A stretch of 64,000 nucleotides of DNA, taken from contig CAWCEZ010000011.1 in NCBI GenBank assembly GCA_963794745.1, positions 372,001 to 436,000 of the forward strand. The letters are read 5' to 3'. The notes under the pieces were generated by a model. That model did not search any database and had not been told where the DNA came from. It worked only from the letters and a program-made list of their open reading frames with translations. Shown one piece after another: positions 9,960-18,356 of this stretch. The translations under genes and the position numbers were made by a program. The stretch's first letter is position 1. Every line of letters starts with the position of its first letter. Source of the stretch: Fen-671 sp963794745. Lineage in GTDB: Bacteria; Actinomycetota; Acidimicrobiia; Acidimicrobiales; Palsa-688.

Positions 9960-10663
9960 TCCAGCTCGTCCACCGGGATCGGTTGCATGTTGGGCAGCTG
10001 GGGCGGGACAAGTTGGGGAGAGCCGGTGTACGCACTGGCAGAAGAGCTGACGATCGACTGGACCAGGCCGGCCATGAGCTCTGGGACCACCGCGGACGGG
10101 GCGGCACCTTCCGCCGCGACATAGGCCCGGTTCGGCTTGTTCTCGGCCACCGTCGCCAGGATCTCGGGCACAGCTTCACCGAAGCCGAACGCCAGGATGT
10201 TGGGGTGGCGGCGCCAGGCGGGGTCGGTGAGACGGCGGAGCGCCTCGCGCCAACGTTCCTCCGGGTCGGTGGGCCGCCCGTCCGACACGAACAGCACAGC
10301 CGGGCGGTACCAGCGCTCCCCCGCCAGCCTCCCCGAATGGTAATCAGCCTCGATGACGCGCCTGAGGTGATCGAACGCCGCTGAGTAGGAGGTCCTGCCC
10401 TCGACCTCCAGGGTCGGCATGGACTCGACGAGGGCGAGGTCGACGAGCGGTAGGACCGTCCTCGCGCCCTCCGAGAACGTGATGACTGCGAAACGGATGA
10501 CTTCGGCGACGGCCGGGTCCTGTCCGACGCTGGAGCGGATCTGCGGGAGCTCGGCGTTGACCTGTGCGATCGGCTCGCCGCTCATCGACTGGGAAACGTC
10601 CAGGCAGAGGTAGAAGGGGAAGACGGCGTACCGTTCTTCGGTGCCGAGGTATTGGCTCGCCAT
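9956..10663 (-). CDS. vWA-domain protein, TerY/YegL-like
   Basis: A 235-residue von Willebrand factor A domain protein. The metal-ion-dependent adhesion site is intact: DVSQSMSG (DxSxS) near residues 22-28, a Thr in EGRTSYSAAF, and an Asp in LFVSDGRPTD. The rest follows the TerY/YegL pattern (PNILAFGFGEAVPEILATVAEN). The C-terminal tail is Pro-rich (QLVPPQLPNMQPIPVDELE). There is no signal peptide, so it works in the cytoplasm, probably as the scaffold or target between the kinase and the phosphatase encoded on each side. The start at 10663 gives the normal family N-terminus. Confidence 0.87.
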   Translation of the reverse strand: MASQYLGTEERYAVFPFYLCLDVSQSMSGEPIAQVNAELPQIRSSVGQDPAVAEVIRFAVITFSEGARTVLPLVDLALVESMPTLEVEGRTSYSAAFDHLRRVIEADYHSGRLAGERWYRPAVLFVSDGRPTDPEERWREALRRLTDPAWRRHPNILAFGFGEAVPEILATVAENKPNRAYVAAEGAAPSAVVPELMAGLVQSIVSSSASAYTGSPQLVPPQLPNMQPIPVDELE

Positions 10664-10731
10664 GGCCAGCCCGACGCTACCGGAGGCCCTGAGCGAAGAC
10701 AATACGGTGCTGCTCGGCCGCCGATTCGGCG

Positions 10732-12237
10732 TTACAGCCCGATCCAGGGGCTGACGAGCATGGCGAAAATGAAAAGCACCACACACGCAGCTGCCAAGTC
10801 AACCAGCAGGGCCCCCGCGAGGCGGCGCAAACCGAACGCACGACGGCCGGGAGAACGGGCCCAGCCGATGGCAAGCAGGTGCGCACCTCCCCAAGCCCCC
10901 AAGAGCCGCCTCGTTATCTGACGCCAGGTGAGCGGGGCGCCTGTTGCCGCGCCGCGCCCCGCCCACCAGCTCGCAGCGCTTGCGGCGGCGCCTCCCCCGA
11001 CGACGTCGCCACTAGCTCCGATCGGTGGGCCGGAAGCGTTGACCAGCTGCCAGGTGGAAGGCGCCCTGCGGCGCAGCACGGGCCGAACACTGACATCAGG
11101 GACAGCGGCCATCGTCCTCGCCAGCGTCTTGGCGTCTCCGCGGCCGACGCCAGGGGAAGCGGCCGTTGCCGGACGTGGGTCGCCCTGCGCCTCGCGCACG
11201 GCTGCACCCAGTGCTGAGGCAGAAAGCACGTCGAGGGCGTGTTCCAACTCGGCGACCCACTCCCCCGGGCTCGGGCGCCCCTCGACATCGGCGAGCGATA
11301 AAGAGCGCTCGCAGAGCTCCCACAGCACCGGCAAATCTGGCACCTTGCGCCAGGAGCGGGGCAGCTCGAGATCCACGTTGACGTGCTCCGCGGTGCGCTG
11401 GGGGCCCTGCAGGGGAAAGTGAGCCGCGCCCACCACCCTCAAGAACGTAAGGCCGAGCATGTAACGGTCCGACCAGCGGGTCGGGGGGGCACCTGGAGCA
11501 AGAGCCGGGTCATCCCAGTTGGGCGTGGTGGCACGCGGTCGCCCGTTGGCACCGTCAAGCAGCTCACGCGCCAGCACCCCGCCCGCAGGCATCTCGGCCG
11601 CAGGCATCCCGGCCGCAGTCTCGCCTGGCACCTCGTCCGGGCCGCAATGTACCGAAGCGCCGTCGCAGTCCAAGACGTACACGGCAGGTGCGGGCCGCAG
11701 CGACCAGAGCACGTTCTTGGCGGAAAGATCGCCATGCACTACGCGAGGCAGAGGCGGCTCGTTCTGCCAAGCCTCGAGGAGCGCGGGCGAACGCGTAGAC
11801 GAGGGCGACCCGCTCGGCGGCACCAGGCGCCGGCATCAGCACGCCGTACGCAACCGCGACCCGCTCGGGATCGGTTGCCAAGTAGCTGAGCGTTGCCAGC
11901 CGTTTCGTGCCATCTCGGTGACGCAGCCAAAACTGCCCCGGTGCGCGCGCCATCACGGTCCCGAGCGCCAGGTCGAGGTCGTCACCCACGACGCACGACA
12001 CCGGCCATGCCGAGGAGGACAGAGCCCGCGCTGCCAGCGGCGAGCTCCCGCAAGCAAGCAGGGATGGGAAGGCTACGAGCGAACTGAGCTCGTCAAGCGG
12101 CCGGGGGGTGCGCAGCTGTTTGTACACCGAGGTCCCCGCCAGCTCGGGCGGGCCGCTACGACTTCGAAGACCCGGCCCTCACCACCCTCGGCTACCAGTT
12201 GGCCGAGGTGCAGCGTCGAGGCCCGGACCTCGTTCAA
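10732..12237 (-). pseudogene. YegI-like protein kinase, frameshifted twice
   Basis: Kinase member of the triad. The Gly-rich loop is read as LGQLVAEGGEGRVFEVVA just after a TTG at 12237. A shift near 12145-12160 leads to PPELAGTSVYKQLR, which holds the ATP-binding Lys. A second shift near 11781-11790 joins VALVYAFA to LLEAWQNEPPLPRVVHGDLSAKNVLW, the catalytic loop HGDLSxKN. The metal-binding Asp follows in YVLDCDGASV. An activation-segment region RWSDRYMLGL and a C-terminal regulatory part come next. The protein ends with a hydrophobic helix (ALLVDLAAACVVLFIFAMLVSPW), so the kinase would be tail-anchored, unlike E. coli YegI with its HhH tail. Both shifts are in G/C runs and the coding is otherwise intact. 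Confidence 0.78.
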
Positions 12238-12317
12238 CGTTCGGCCGCAGTCAACGTTCGCCCGCAGTCAACGTACGGCGGCAGTCAATATCCGGCGGCA
12301 GTCAATATCCGGCGGCA
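12233..12317. repeat. five tandem 17-bp repeats
   Basis: Five head-to-tail 17-bp units: one TTCAACGTTCGGCCGCA, then GTCAACGTTCGCCCGCA, GTCAACGTACGGCGGCA and two identical GTCAATATCCGGCGGCA. They span the gap between the dehydrogenase and the kinase-like gene. The last unit contains the dehydrogenase stop codon and the first contains the likely TTG start of the kinase. Unit divergence increases toward the kinase side. Confidence 0.92.
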
Positions 12318-13282
12318 GCATCGACGGTGCCGACGAGGGGTACACCGGCGACGAAACGTTCGACGTTTTCCTTGATGCGGGCGGCAAGGAATGGTGGGGC
12401 CGTCTTCTCGGTGTTGGCAACGTGCGGCGTGATCAAGCAATTCGGCAGCGACCAGAGTGGGTGGCCGTCGGGCAATGGCTCGGGGTCGGTGACATCGAGA
12501 GCGGCACCTCCGATACGGCGCTCCGTCAAGTACCTGACAAGGGCACCCGTGTCGACATGGCGGCCCCGGGCCACATTGACGAGCCACGTGTCAGGGCCCA
12601 TCAGGGCCAGCTCGGCGCCCGAGATGATGCGCTCTGTCTCGGGGGTGAGCGCGAGGGCCACGAAGACGACCAGCGCGCCCGGGAGCACGGAATGCAGCTC
12701 CCCCTGACCGACAGTGCGCTCGGCACCTTCGACCGGGCGCGGGGTCTTGCGGACTACGGTCGCATGAACCCTGAAGGGGGCCAGCAGCCGCAACAGCTCC
12801 TCGGTTATGCCTCCCCCGCCGAGGACCGTTACGGCCTGGTCATAAAGGGAGATCCCCGCCTGGCCTCCCCAGGTCGTGGCCCGTGCGCGCTGGGGGAGTT
12901 CGCGAAGTCCTGCAATGGCGAGGCCGAGGGCCATCTCGGCAACGTGCTGGGAGTAAGTGCCTTTGGCGCACGTCCATACGACGTCGTGCGAGGTTGCGGC
13001 TGAGAAAATGCCCAGCTGGACGAAGCCCTCGATGCCCGCCACCGGCAGCTGTACCCAACGTATGCCGGGGTGGTCAGCAATCGTCTCCAGCAGGCCTTTG
13101 CTGCTGAAAGCCACCCAGACGAGGGCCTCGACCGCGTCGCCGTACTGCGCGATCTCGCCGCCGCCCTGGCGGACCGCATCGACCGCGAAGGCCGGGCTCT
13201 CCGGCGCAACAAGCACCCGAGGCGGTCGGCCGGTTGTTGACCCAGCTGCTGGCCCGGTTGGTTGGTCCGATGGAGGCGTCAT
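12302..13282 (-). CDS. D-isomer specific 2-hydroxyacid dehydrogenase
   Basis: A 326-residue NAD(P)-dependent oxidoreductase. A substrate-binding half includes WVQLPVAGIEGF. The nucleotide-binding motif is VLGGGGITEELLRLLAPF. The catalytic triad is visible: Arg in WLVNVARGRHVD, Glu in DPEPLPDGHPLW, and His in NCLITPHVANT. The glycine-rich motif is GGGGI rather than GxGxxG plus a GRIG form, which is a modest variation. The substrate is likely a 2-keto/2-hydroxy acid but is not predictable. The ATG lies only a few bases downstream of the group II intron's 3' end, so its native upstream region has been replaced by the intron. It is followed by the kinase/vWA/PP2C triad, possibly in one transcript. 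Confidence 0.88.
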   Translation of the reverse strand: MTPPSDQPTGPAAGSTTGRPPRVLVAPESPAFAVDAVRQGGGEIAQYGDAVEALVWVAFSSKGLLETIADHPGIRWVQLPVAGIEGFVQLGIFSAATSHDVVWTCAKGTYSQHVAEMALGLAIAGLRELPQRARATTWGGQAGISLYDQAVTVLGGGGITEELLRLLAPFRVHATVVRKTPRPVEGAERTVGQGELHSVLPGALVVFVALALTPETERIISGAELALMGPDTWLVNVARGRHVDTGALVRYLTERRIGGAALDVTDPEPLPDGHPLWSLPNCLITPHVANTEKTAPPFLAARIKENVERFVAGVPLVGTVDAAAGY

Positions 13283-13333
13283 TGGTAGTCAGGGGCGCGG
13301 TGCTCGACAAGCCCGTTTCCCCATCCCCCTTTC

Positions 13334-13366
13334 GATCTGTACGTGCGGTTTTCCCGCATACAGCTC
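13334..13366 (-). ncRNA. group II intron domain V
   Basis: The minus strand reads GAGCTGTATGCGG, a GAAA-type tetraloop, and CCGCACGTACAGATC: the catalytic hairpin with the 2-nt bulge. The 5' AGC triad is kept, but the partner strand reads GATC where GTTC is usual, giving a G-A mismatch in the triad helix. This could be a sequence error, a divergent subclass, or a defect. Confidence 0.8.
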
Positions 13367-13388
13367 ACCGACGGTCTTCTTGACATGG

Positions 13389-14729
13389 TTACGCTGCCTT
13401 CGGGTAGCGGATAGTGCCCATCAATTTGTACAGGCCCTGGTCGTGGAACCAGGTGCGGGTCCAGCGGTCCGCTTGGCCGACATGCAGGTTGCGGCCCCGC
13501 TTCTTTACGAGCAAGCGATGGAGCCGCCACGCGACGTAGCGGTCGAGCGAGACGAACTTGATGGCCGCGTTGCCGGTGCGGAAGTAATTGCCCCATCCCC
13601 GTAGGAACAGGTTGAGCCGCTCGATCACATCTTGCAGCTCCATCCCCACCTGGCTCCGACCGGTCATGGCCTTGACCCTGGCTCGGGCCCGCTTCATCGA
13701 CCGCAGTGACGGCCAGCGTTGCAGGTAGTAGCGCACGATGTTGCGCTGCTCCCACAGCTTGCCGGACATACGGGCATGGAAGTGGCACCCGAGGAAGTCA
13801 AAGCCAGCCCTACCTTCCCGGAGGTCGACCACAGCGGTCTTGCCCGGGTGCAGGCTGAGACCAAGCTCGCCCATCAGCTCAGATGCGAGCCTGTGGGCTT
13901 GCTCAGCTTCTTGCCGGGACCCACAGGCGACAACGAAGTCGTCCGCGTAACGGACAAGCTCGCCGACACCACGCTCGGCCCAGGCCCGGTCGAAGGCGTG
14001 CAGGTAGATGTTGGCCAGGAGAGGAGAAATGACCCCTCCCTGGGGCGTGCCCGTGACCGTCTCGGAGAGCACCCCGTCTGCCAGCACCCCGGCACCTAAC
14101 CACTGCCGCAAGAGCTTGAGCACCCGGCGGTCCGATACCCGCTCGGCGACCAAGGAGAGAAGTTTCTCATGGTCGATCGAGCCGAAGAAGTCGGCAATGT
14201 CGGCCTCAAAGACAAAGCATTTGCCTGCTATGAAACCGGTCCGGAGCTTCTCCATGGCGTCGGTGGCCGAGCGCTTAGGCCTGAAACCGTAGCTGACAGG
14301 CAGGAAATCAGCTTCGAAGATAGGTTCGAGGACGATCTTGGCTGCCTGCTGTGCCACACGGTCTGTGACAGTGGGTATGCCCAAGGGGCGTTTTGACCCG
14401 TCGGGCTTTGGTATGTGCACCCGGCGCACAGGGGCCGGGTGGTAATTGCCTGTACGTAAGGCCTCCTGGAGCTCAGTGAGCATGCGCTCCGCCCCATAAT
14501 CCTCCACCGCCGACAGGGTCATCGCATCGACCCCGGCGGCGCCACGGTTGGCACAAACTCGTCGCCATGCCTCCCACAGGACGTCGCTCCTGTAGGCACG
14601 GTCGTAAAGGGCATGGAAACGCCTACCCTCGGACTGCTTGGCCGCAGCCCATAGCCGGTTCTGGAGTTGTCGCACTTTGACGGCAGGCACATGCCCGTCG
14701 GGGTAATTAGGCCGGGCGGTCCCAGCCAT
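13389..14729 (-). CDS. ltrA: group II intron reverse transcriptase/maturase
   Basis: A 446-residue intron-encoded protein. The ATG at 14729 follows a GGAGG-containing leader, and upstream open frame is intron RNA rather than protein. The fingers begin at WRRVCANRGAAGVDAMTL. RT motifs follow: PVRRVHIPKPDGSKRPLGIPTV, YGFRPKRSATDAM, the QGGVISPLLANIYLH block, and the catalytic YADD in LVRYADDFVV. Motif GKTAVVDLREG and the thumb come next. The maturase X domain is DVIERLNLFLRGWGNYFRTGNA. The C-terminus is short and has no HNH nuclease, so mobility would use endonuclease-independent routes. The frame is intact, so the element could be active or recently so. Confidence 0.95.
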   Translation of the reverse strand: MAGTARPNYPDGHVPAVKVRQLQNRLWAAAKQSEGRRFHALYDRAYRSDVLWEAWRRVCANRGAAGVDAMTLSAVEDYGAERMLTELQEALRTGNYHPAPVRRVHIPKPDGSKRPLGIPTVTDRVAQQAAKIVLEPIFEADFLPVSYGFRPKRSATDAMEKLRTGFIAGKCFVFEADIADFFGSIDHEKLLSLVAERVSDRRVLKLLRQWLGAGVLADGVLSETVTGTPQGGVISPLLANIYLHAFDRAWAERGVGELVRYADDFVVACGSRQEAEQAHRLASELMGELGLSLHPGKTAVVDLREGRAGFDFLGCHFHARMSGKLWEQRNIVRYYLQRWPSLRSMKRARARVKAMTGRSQVGMELQDVIERLNLFLRGWGNYFRTGNAAIKFVSLDRYVAWRLHRLLVKKRGRNLHVGQADRWTRTWFHDQGLYKLMGTIRYPKAA

Positions 14730-15183
14730 GCCCTCACGCTTACCTCCACTGCCGGCGTGACCGAAGTCGGGGCCCTTCCCTACCACCGGGTTCCTCCCGG
14801 TGGTCATCAGTACTATGGCCCCGTCGGACTCCCGCTGGCCTCCGTCGGATTTCACCATTGGCTTATACCGACGGTCTTTGCTGACGAGGCTGGCCAGACG
14901 GGCCTCTCCTGTCCCGAACCATCCCTTGCGTACGTGCCGCCCCCCATACCCCGAGGGGACCCGACCAAGGGCGTCTCCGGAACTAGCCAATAGGTCGGAC
15001 GTGGACCTTCGCCGTGATGTGAGCGGCTCGGCTCCCCCATTGTGACTGTGACGAGGCTGCAGGGCTCGCACCTGGTGGCACTACGGCCCGCACGCTTGCT
15101 CCCTCCTAAGAGGCTTTTGACACCCCGCTCAGCCCGCCGCCTCTCGACGACGGACCGGGGCCTGCTACCGGGCTCTCCGGCGA

Positions 15184-15947
15184 TTACCCGGACGGGACTC
15201 TCACCCGCTGGGATGTTCCAGTTTTCAGGACGCAACACCTCGCCAGTCTATGAGGACTGCTACACCCGTTTCGGAGCTCAGGGACGGGCGGGCCGAAGCC
15301 GAACGGGCGGTGCGGACCGTCCGCTGGCGGGTTACCGGAGCGGCCCGGCCCCCGCCTCGTGCCCCAGATCTCGTCCACTATCCCGTAGCGCAATGCCTCC
15401 TCAGCATCCAGCCAGCGCCCGAGCGACAGGTCTGCTTCGAGGTGCTCGGCCGGCCGGCCCGTAGCTTGCGCCAGTCGCTGCACGAACCGTTCGAGCTCGA
15501 CGCGGTGGTGCTCGGCCCAAGCCGCCAATTGGCTGGCGTTCCCGCTCACCGACACCTCTGGCTCGCTCAGGTGGAACTGCGCATGCGGCGCGGCCACCCT
15601 GCGGGTACCGGCCGCGACCACGCCGACCGCGGCACCTTCCGCCCGGCCCAGGCAGGTCACCTGCACCGGGACCCCGAGCAGGTCCATCGTGTCGATGAGG
15701 GACATCGCAGAGTGCACCGGCCCAGCAGTGGAGCCGACATAAAGCTGGACCGCCTCGTCGCCGGTAGCGTCGAGCGCCATCATTTCGGCGCAGGCCTTCG
15801 CCACGGTCGCGTCGTCGAGCGGCCCCAGAGCCTGACGACGCGCCTTTCCAGGAGCTCGGCGTCGAGCGGCTGAGGGCTCAGGTACGGCCGCACCTCCTGC
15901 TCGCTGCGCTCCCACTGTTGTTGGTCCCCGTCCCCGGGCGCCGGCAT
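15184..15947 (-). pseudogene. ClpP-like protease, frameshifted and intron-bounded
   Basis: A ClpP-family peptidase of the short actinobacterial accessory group. The likely start is ATG 15947, overlapping the XRE stop: MPAPGDGDQQQWERSEQEVRPYLSPQPLDAELLE. A one-base shift near 15825 then leads to LGPLDDATVAKACAEMMALDATGD, VQLYVGSTAGPVHSAMSLIDTM and HAQFHLSEPEV. At the position of the catalytic Ser (GxSAA) the sequence reads GRAEGAAVGVV, with no Ser, and His is in QFHLSEP. The C-terminal part (EALRYGIVDEIWG) is normal. The remaining open frame past about 15270 is intron sequence. The missing Ser suggests an inactive, regulatory or heteromeric subunit even if the shift is an error. Confidence 0.75.
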
Positions 15948-15950
15948 CTC

Positions 15951-16220
15951 TCAGTCCTCCAGGGGCTTCAAGGACAGCTTCCAGTCGAGCCGTTGGCCGA
16001 GAGCAGCTGCGTAGCGCTCCAGCGTGGACAGCCGCAGGTCTGCGTCGCCCGACTCCAACCTCGCCACCGCGGATTGGGACGTGCCCATTCGCGCCGCCAC
16101 CTCTGTCTGAGAAAGGCCCAGCTCGAGCCGCCTCGCCGACAGTGCGGCCGCCAGCGACCTGCGCTCCTGAGCCATCTCCCTGAACCCGGGGAATACCGGT
16201 TCGTGCCGACGTTCGTTCAT
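15951..16220 (-). CDS. XRE-family HTH regulator
   Basis: An 89-residue DNA-binding protein. The helix-turn-helix is LSARRLELGLSQTEVAARMGTSQSAVARLESGDADLRLSTLERYAAALG at about residues 27-75, the Cro/C1 type. It sits directly upstream of, and overlaps by a few bases, the accessory clpP-like gene, and is divergent from a second clpP. In Streptomyces the XRE-type regulator PopR controls an accessory clpP pair, so a similar role is likely. The probable binding site is the palindrome at 16244-16265 just upstream of its start. Confidence 0.85.
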   Translation of the reverse strand: MNERRHEPVFPGFREMAQERRSLAAALSARRLELGLSQTEVAARMGTSQSAVARLESGDADLRLSTLERYAAALGQRLDWKLSLKPLED

Positions 16221-16243
16221 CTCACCCGCACTATATTAGAAAG

Positions 16244-16265
16244 GGTATCCTATATTCGAGATACC
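16244..16265. promoter_or_regulatory. GGTATC-N10-GATACC operator
   Basis: Inverted repeat GGTATC ctatattcga GATACC inside a short AT-rich island (about 16230-16280) between the divergent XRE gene and clpP. It is the only strongly AT-rich patch nearby, so it probably holds both promoters and the regulator's site. Confidence 0.6.
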
Positions 16266-16356
16266 AGATAGCATATACCCGGTCTTTACCAGCCACCCAC
16301 AAGAGGGCCACTGATCATCTACCCACCTAGCCCACCCGATACGGAGGACCATTTCA

Positions 16357-17003
16357 ATGTCTGTAATACCCACGGTGCTCGACCAGTCAGCCAGGGGCGA
16401 GAGGGCCTTCGACATCTATTCGCTGCTGCTGCGTGAGCGGATCGTGTTCCTTGGCCAAGAGGTCGACGACCAGATCGCCAACCTGCTCGTGGCCGAGATC
16501 CTGTACCTCGATAGCACCGACCCCGGCAAGGACATCTTCTTGTACATCAACTCGCCCGGCGGCCTGTCCTACGCAGGGATGGCGATCTACGACGTGATGC
16601 AGCACGTCAGCTCCGAGGTTTCCACGGTCTGCGTCGGTATGGGCATGTCCGCCGCCGCCATGATCCTTTGCGGTGGGGCACCCGGCAAACGTCTCGCGCT
16701 CCCGAACGCAAAGATCATGATCCACCAAGGCACTGCCGGGCCCGCGGGGCGCCCAGGGACATGGAGATCCACCTCCGCGAGGTGCTTGCCACGACCAAGC
16801 GGATGGCCCAGATCATCTCCTACCACTCCGGAAAGCCCCTCGAACAGGTCGAGCATGACATCGACCGCGACTATTTCATGACCGCCGAAGAAGCCAAGCA
16901 GTACGGCCTCATCGACGAGGTGATCTCCCCGCGCCGGGGGATCTCGGCCGACCTGCTCGCGGCTGCGGACCGTGCCGCCGAGGAAGTCGCCGCCGGGGTC
17001 TAG
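16357..17003 (+). pseudogene. clpP: ClpP protease subunit, frameshifted
   Basis: A classical ClpP, the serine peptidase core that partners ClpX/ClpC ATPases. It reads FDIYSLLLRERIVFLGQEVDDQIANLLVAEILYLD, then DIFLYINSPGG. The catalytic Ser is in VCVGMGMSAAAMIL and the His in NAKIMIHQ. Immediately afterwards, at about 16738-16745 in a GGGCCCGCGGGG run, one base is lost. The frame continues as ARGAPRDMEIHLREVLATTKRM, then the catalytic Asp in DIDRDYFMTAEEAKQYGLID. All three catalytic residues are therefore present in DNA. A GGAGG lies 10-15 bp before the ATG. Loss of function by a single base in such a gene is suspicious as an error. Confidence 0.9.
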
Positions 17004-17014
17004 GCCACGCTTGC

Positions 17015-18310
17015 CTAAACCAGCCTGGCGGCTCTGTCGAGCAGGAGCTGCTGCTCCCGCTCGTTGCGCGTCAACGAGGCTGCCCGCTCGAGGTCGGCAC
17101 GAGCTTCCTCGAAGCGGCCCAACTTGGCGAGCAGGTCGCCACGAACGCTCGGCAGAAGGTAGTAACCCGCCAGCAACGGGTCGGGCAGGAGGGAGTCGAC
17201 GACCTCGAGGCCGGCCTCGGGCCCGTAAGCCATAGACAGCGCGACGGCCCTGTTCAGCTCCACCACCGGTGACGGTGCGACCTGCCCGAGCGCCTCGTAG
17301 AGAGCACAGATGCGGGCCCAGTCGGTCGCAGCGAGGGTCACGGCCCGCGCATGGCATGCCGCGATCGCCGCCTGGAGGCCGTACGGTCCGAGCCCTCTCC
17401 CGTTGCCAGGGACAGTGGCTAGCTCGCTGGCTCTGTCGAGCGCGGCGAGGCCACGGCTCACGAGCAGGAGGTCCCAACGGGAACGGTCCTGGTCTGCCAG
17501 GAGCACGGCTTCGCCGCCAGGGCCGACCCTGGCCCGAAGGCGCGAGGCCTGCAGCTCCATCAAGGCGACGAGGCCGTGCACTTCGGGTTCGCCAGGCAAC
17601 AGTTGGGCGACAATGCGCCCCAAACGAAGGGCCTCGTGGCAGAGCTCGGGCCTCGCCCACAGCTCGCCGGCGGTCGCTGCATAGCCTTCGTTGAACACCA
17701 GGTAAACGACTTCCAGGACCGCGTCCAGGCGCTCCTCGAGCTGGCTGGCCGGCGGCAGCTCGAAGGGCACACGGGCCTCGCTGAGCGACCGCTTGGCCCG
17801 CACTACCCTCTGTGCCACAGCCGTCTCCTGTACGAGGTAGGCCCGGGCGATCTCCCCGGTCGTCAGGCCGGCGACGAGGCGGAGCGTGAGCGCTACGCGG
17901 GCTTCGCGTGACAAGACCGGATGGCAGGCCGTGAAAATGAGCCGGAGCCTGTCGTCGCCAACCTCTTCTTCGACCTCGTCGAAATCGGTACCCGCCAATT
18001 GCTGGCGCACCTCGGCTTGGCGGGCCAGGTCCGGCTGCTTGCCCTCGAGCGTGCCCTTTCGTCGCAACGTGTCGAACCAACGTCGCTTACCCACTGTCAC
18101 CAGCCACGCGCCTGGGCTCTGCGGCACCCCGGAAACGGGCCACTGCTCTAGAGCGGAGACAAAGGCATCCTGAGCGAGGTCCTCGGCCAGCCCGACGTCG
18201 CCGGTGCGGCGTGCCAATGCTGCTATGACACGGGCCGACTCGATCCGCCAGACAGCGTCGTACGAGCGGTTAGCGCCGGTGCCGGGCTGGCTCATTTTGG
18301 GTTGGGTCAT
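17015..18310 (-). CDS. ECF sigma factor of the DGPF-linked (ECF42) type
   Basis: A 431-residue RNA polymerase sigma factor. Region 2 is ARVIAALARRTGDVGLAEDLAQDAFVSALEQWP, and region 4 is LTLRLVAGLTTGEIARAYLVQETAVAQRVVRAKR. The long C-terminal half (from about residue 200: VYLVFNEGYAATAG through NRAVALSMAYGPEAGLEVVD) is TPR-like and typical of ECF42. It replaces a separate anti-sigma factor. The gene is immediately downstream of a DGPF/YCII protein, the conserved partner of this group. ATG 18310 was chosen; ATG 18295 is an alternative. Confidence 0.92.
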   Translation of the reverse strand: MTQPKMSQPGTGANRSYDAVWRIESARVIAALARRTGDVGLAEDLAQDAFVSALEQWPVSGVPQSPGAWLVTVGKRRWFDTLRRKGTLEGKQPDLARQAEVRQQLAGTDFDEVEEEVGDDRLRLIFTACHPVLSREARVALTLRLVAGLTTGEIARAYLVQETAVAQRVVRAKRSLSEARVPFELPPASQLEERLDAVLEVVYLVFNEGYAATAGELWARPELCHEALRLGRIVAQLLPGEPEVHGLVALMELQASRLRARVGPGGEAVLLADQDRSRWDLLLVSRGLAALDRASELATVPGNGRGLGPYGLQAAIAACHARAVTLAATDWARICALYEALGQVAPSPVVELNRAVALSMAYGPEAGLEVVDSLLPDPLLAGYYLLPSVRGDLLAKLGRFEEARADLERAASLTRNEREQQLLLDRAARLV

Positions 18311-18356
18311 CGTCGCGGCTCTCTTCGTTGCTGCCGGCTGATCGTCCGTCGGGAAG

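Larger units (their letters stand above)
13287..15265 (-). mobile_element. group II intron with reverse transcriptase
   Basis: A bacterial group II intron of about 1.98 kb read leftward. The 5' end is placed near 15265, where the minus strand reads GTGTAGCAG, followed by domain I elements (the segment CAGCGGGTGAGAGTCCCG). A domain IV reading frame encodes the reverse transcriptase. Domain V is at 13334-13366 and a domain VI-like GGGG/CCCC stem follows, with the 3' end at about 13287-13292. Both boundaries are estimates to within about ten bases, because no empty site is available. The intron sits between the end of a clpP-like gene and the dehydrogenase start. No endonuclease domain is seen. 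Confidence 0.82.

Noticed and set aside
12233..12317. Tandem repeats as a CRISPR array
   Set aside because: Units of 17 bp are directly abutting with no spacers, and no cas genes are present.
11519..13003. A 494-codon plus-strand frame opposite the kinase and dehydrogenase
   Set aside because: It is low-complexity, lacks domains and runs antisense to genes with clear catalytic motifs.
16587..18080. A 497-codon minus-strand frame across clpP and the ECF sigma gene
   Set aside because: Arg/Gly-rich shadow of the real genes, no homology, no ribosome site.
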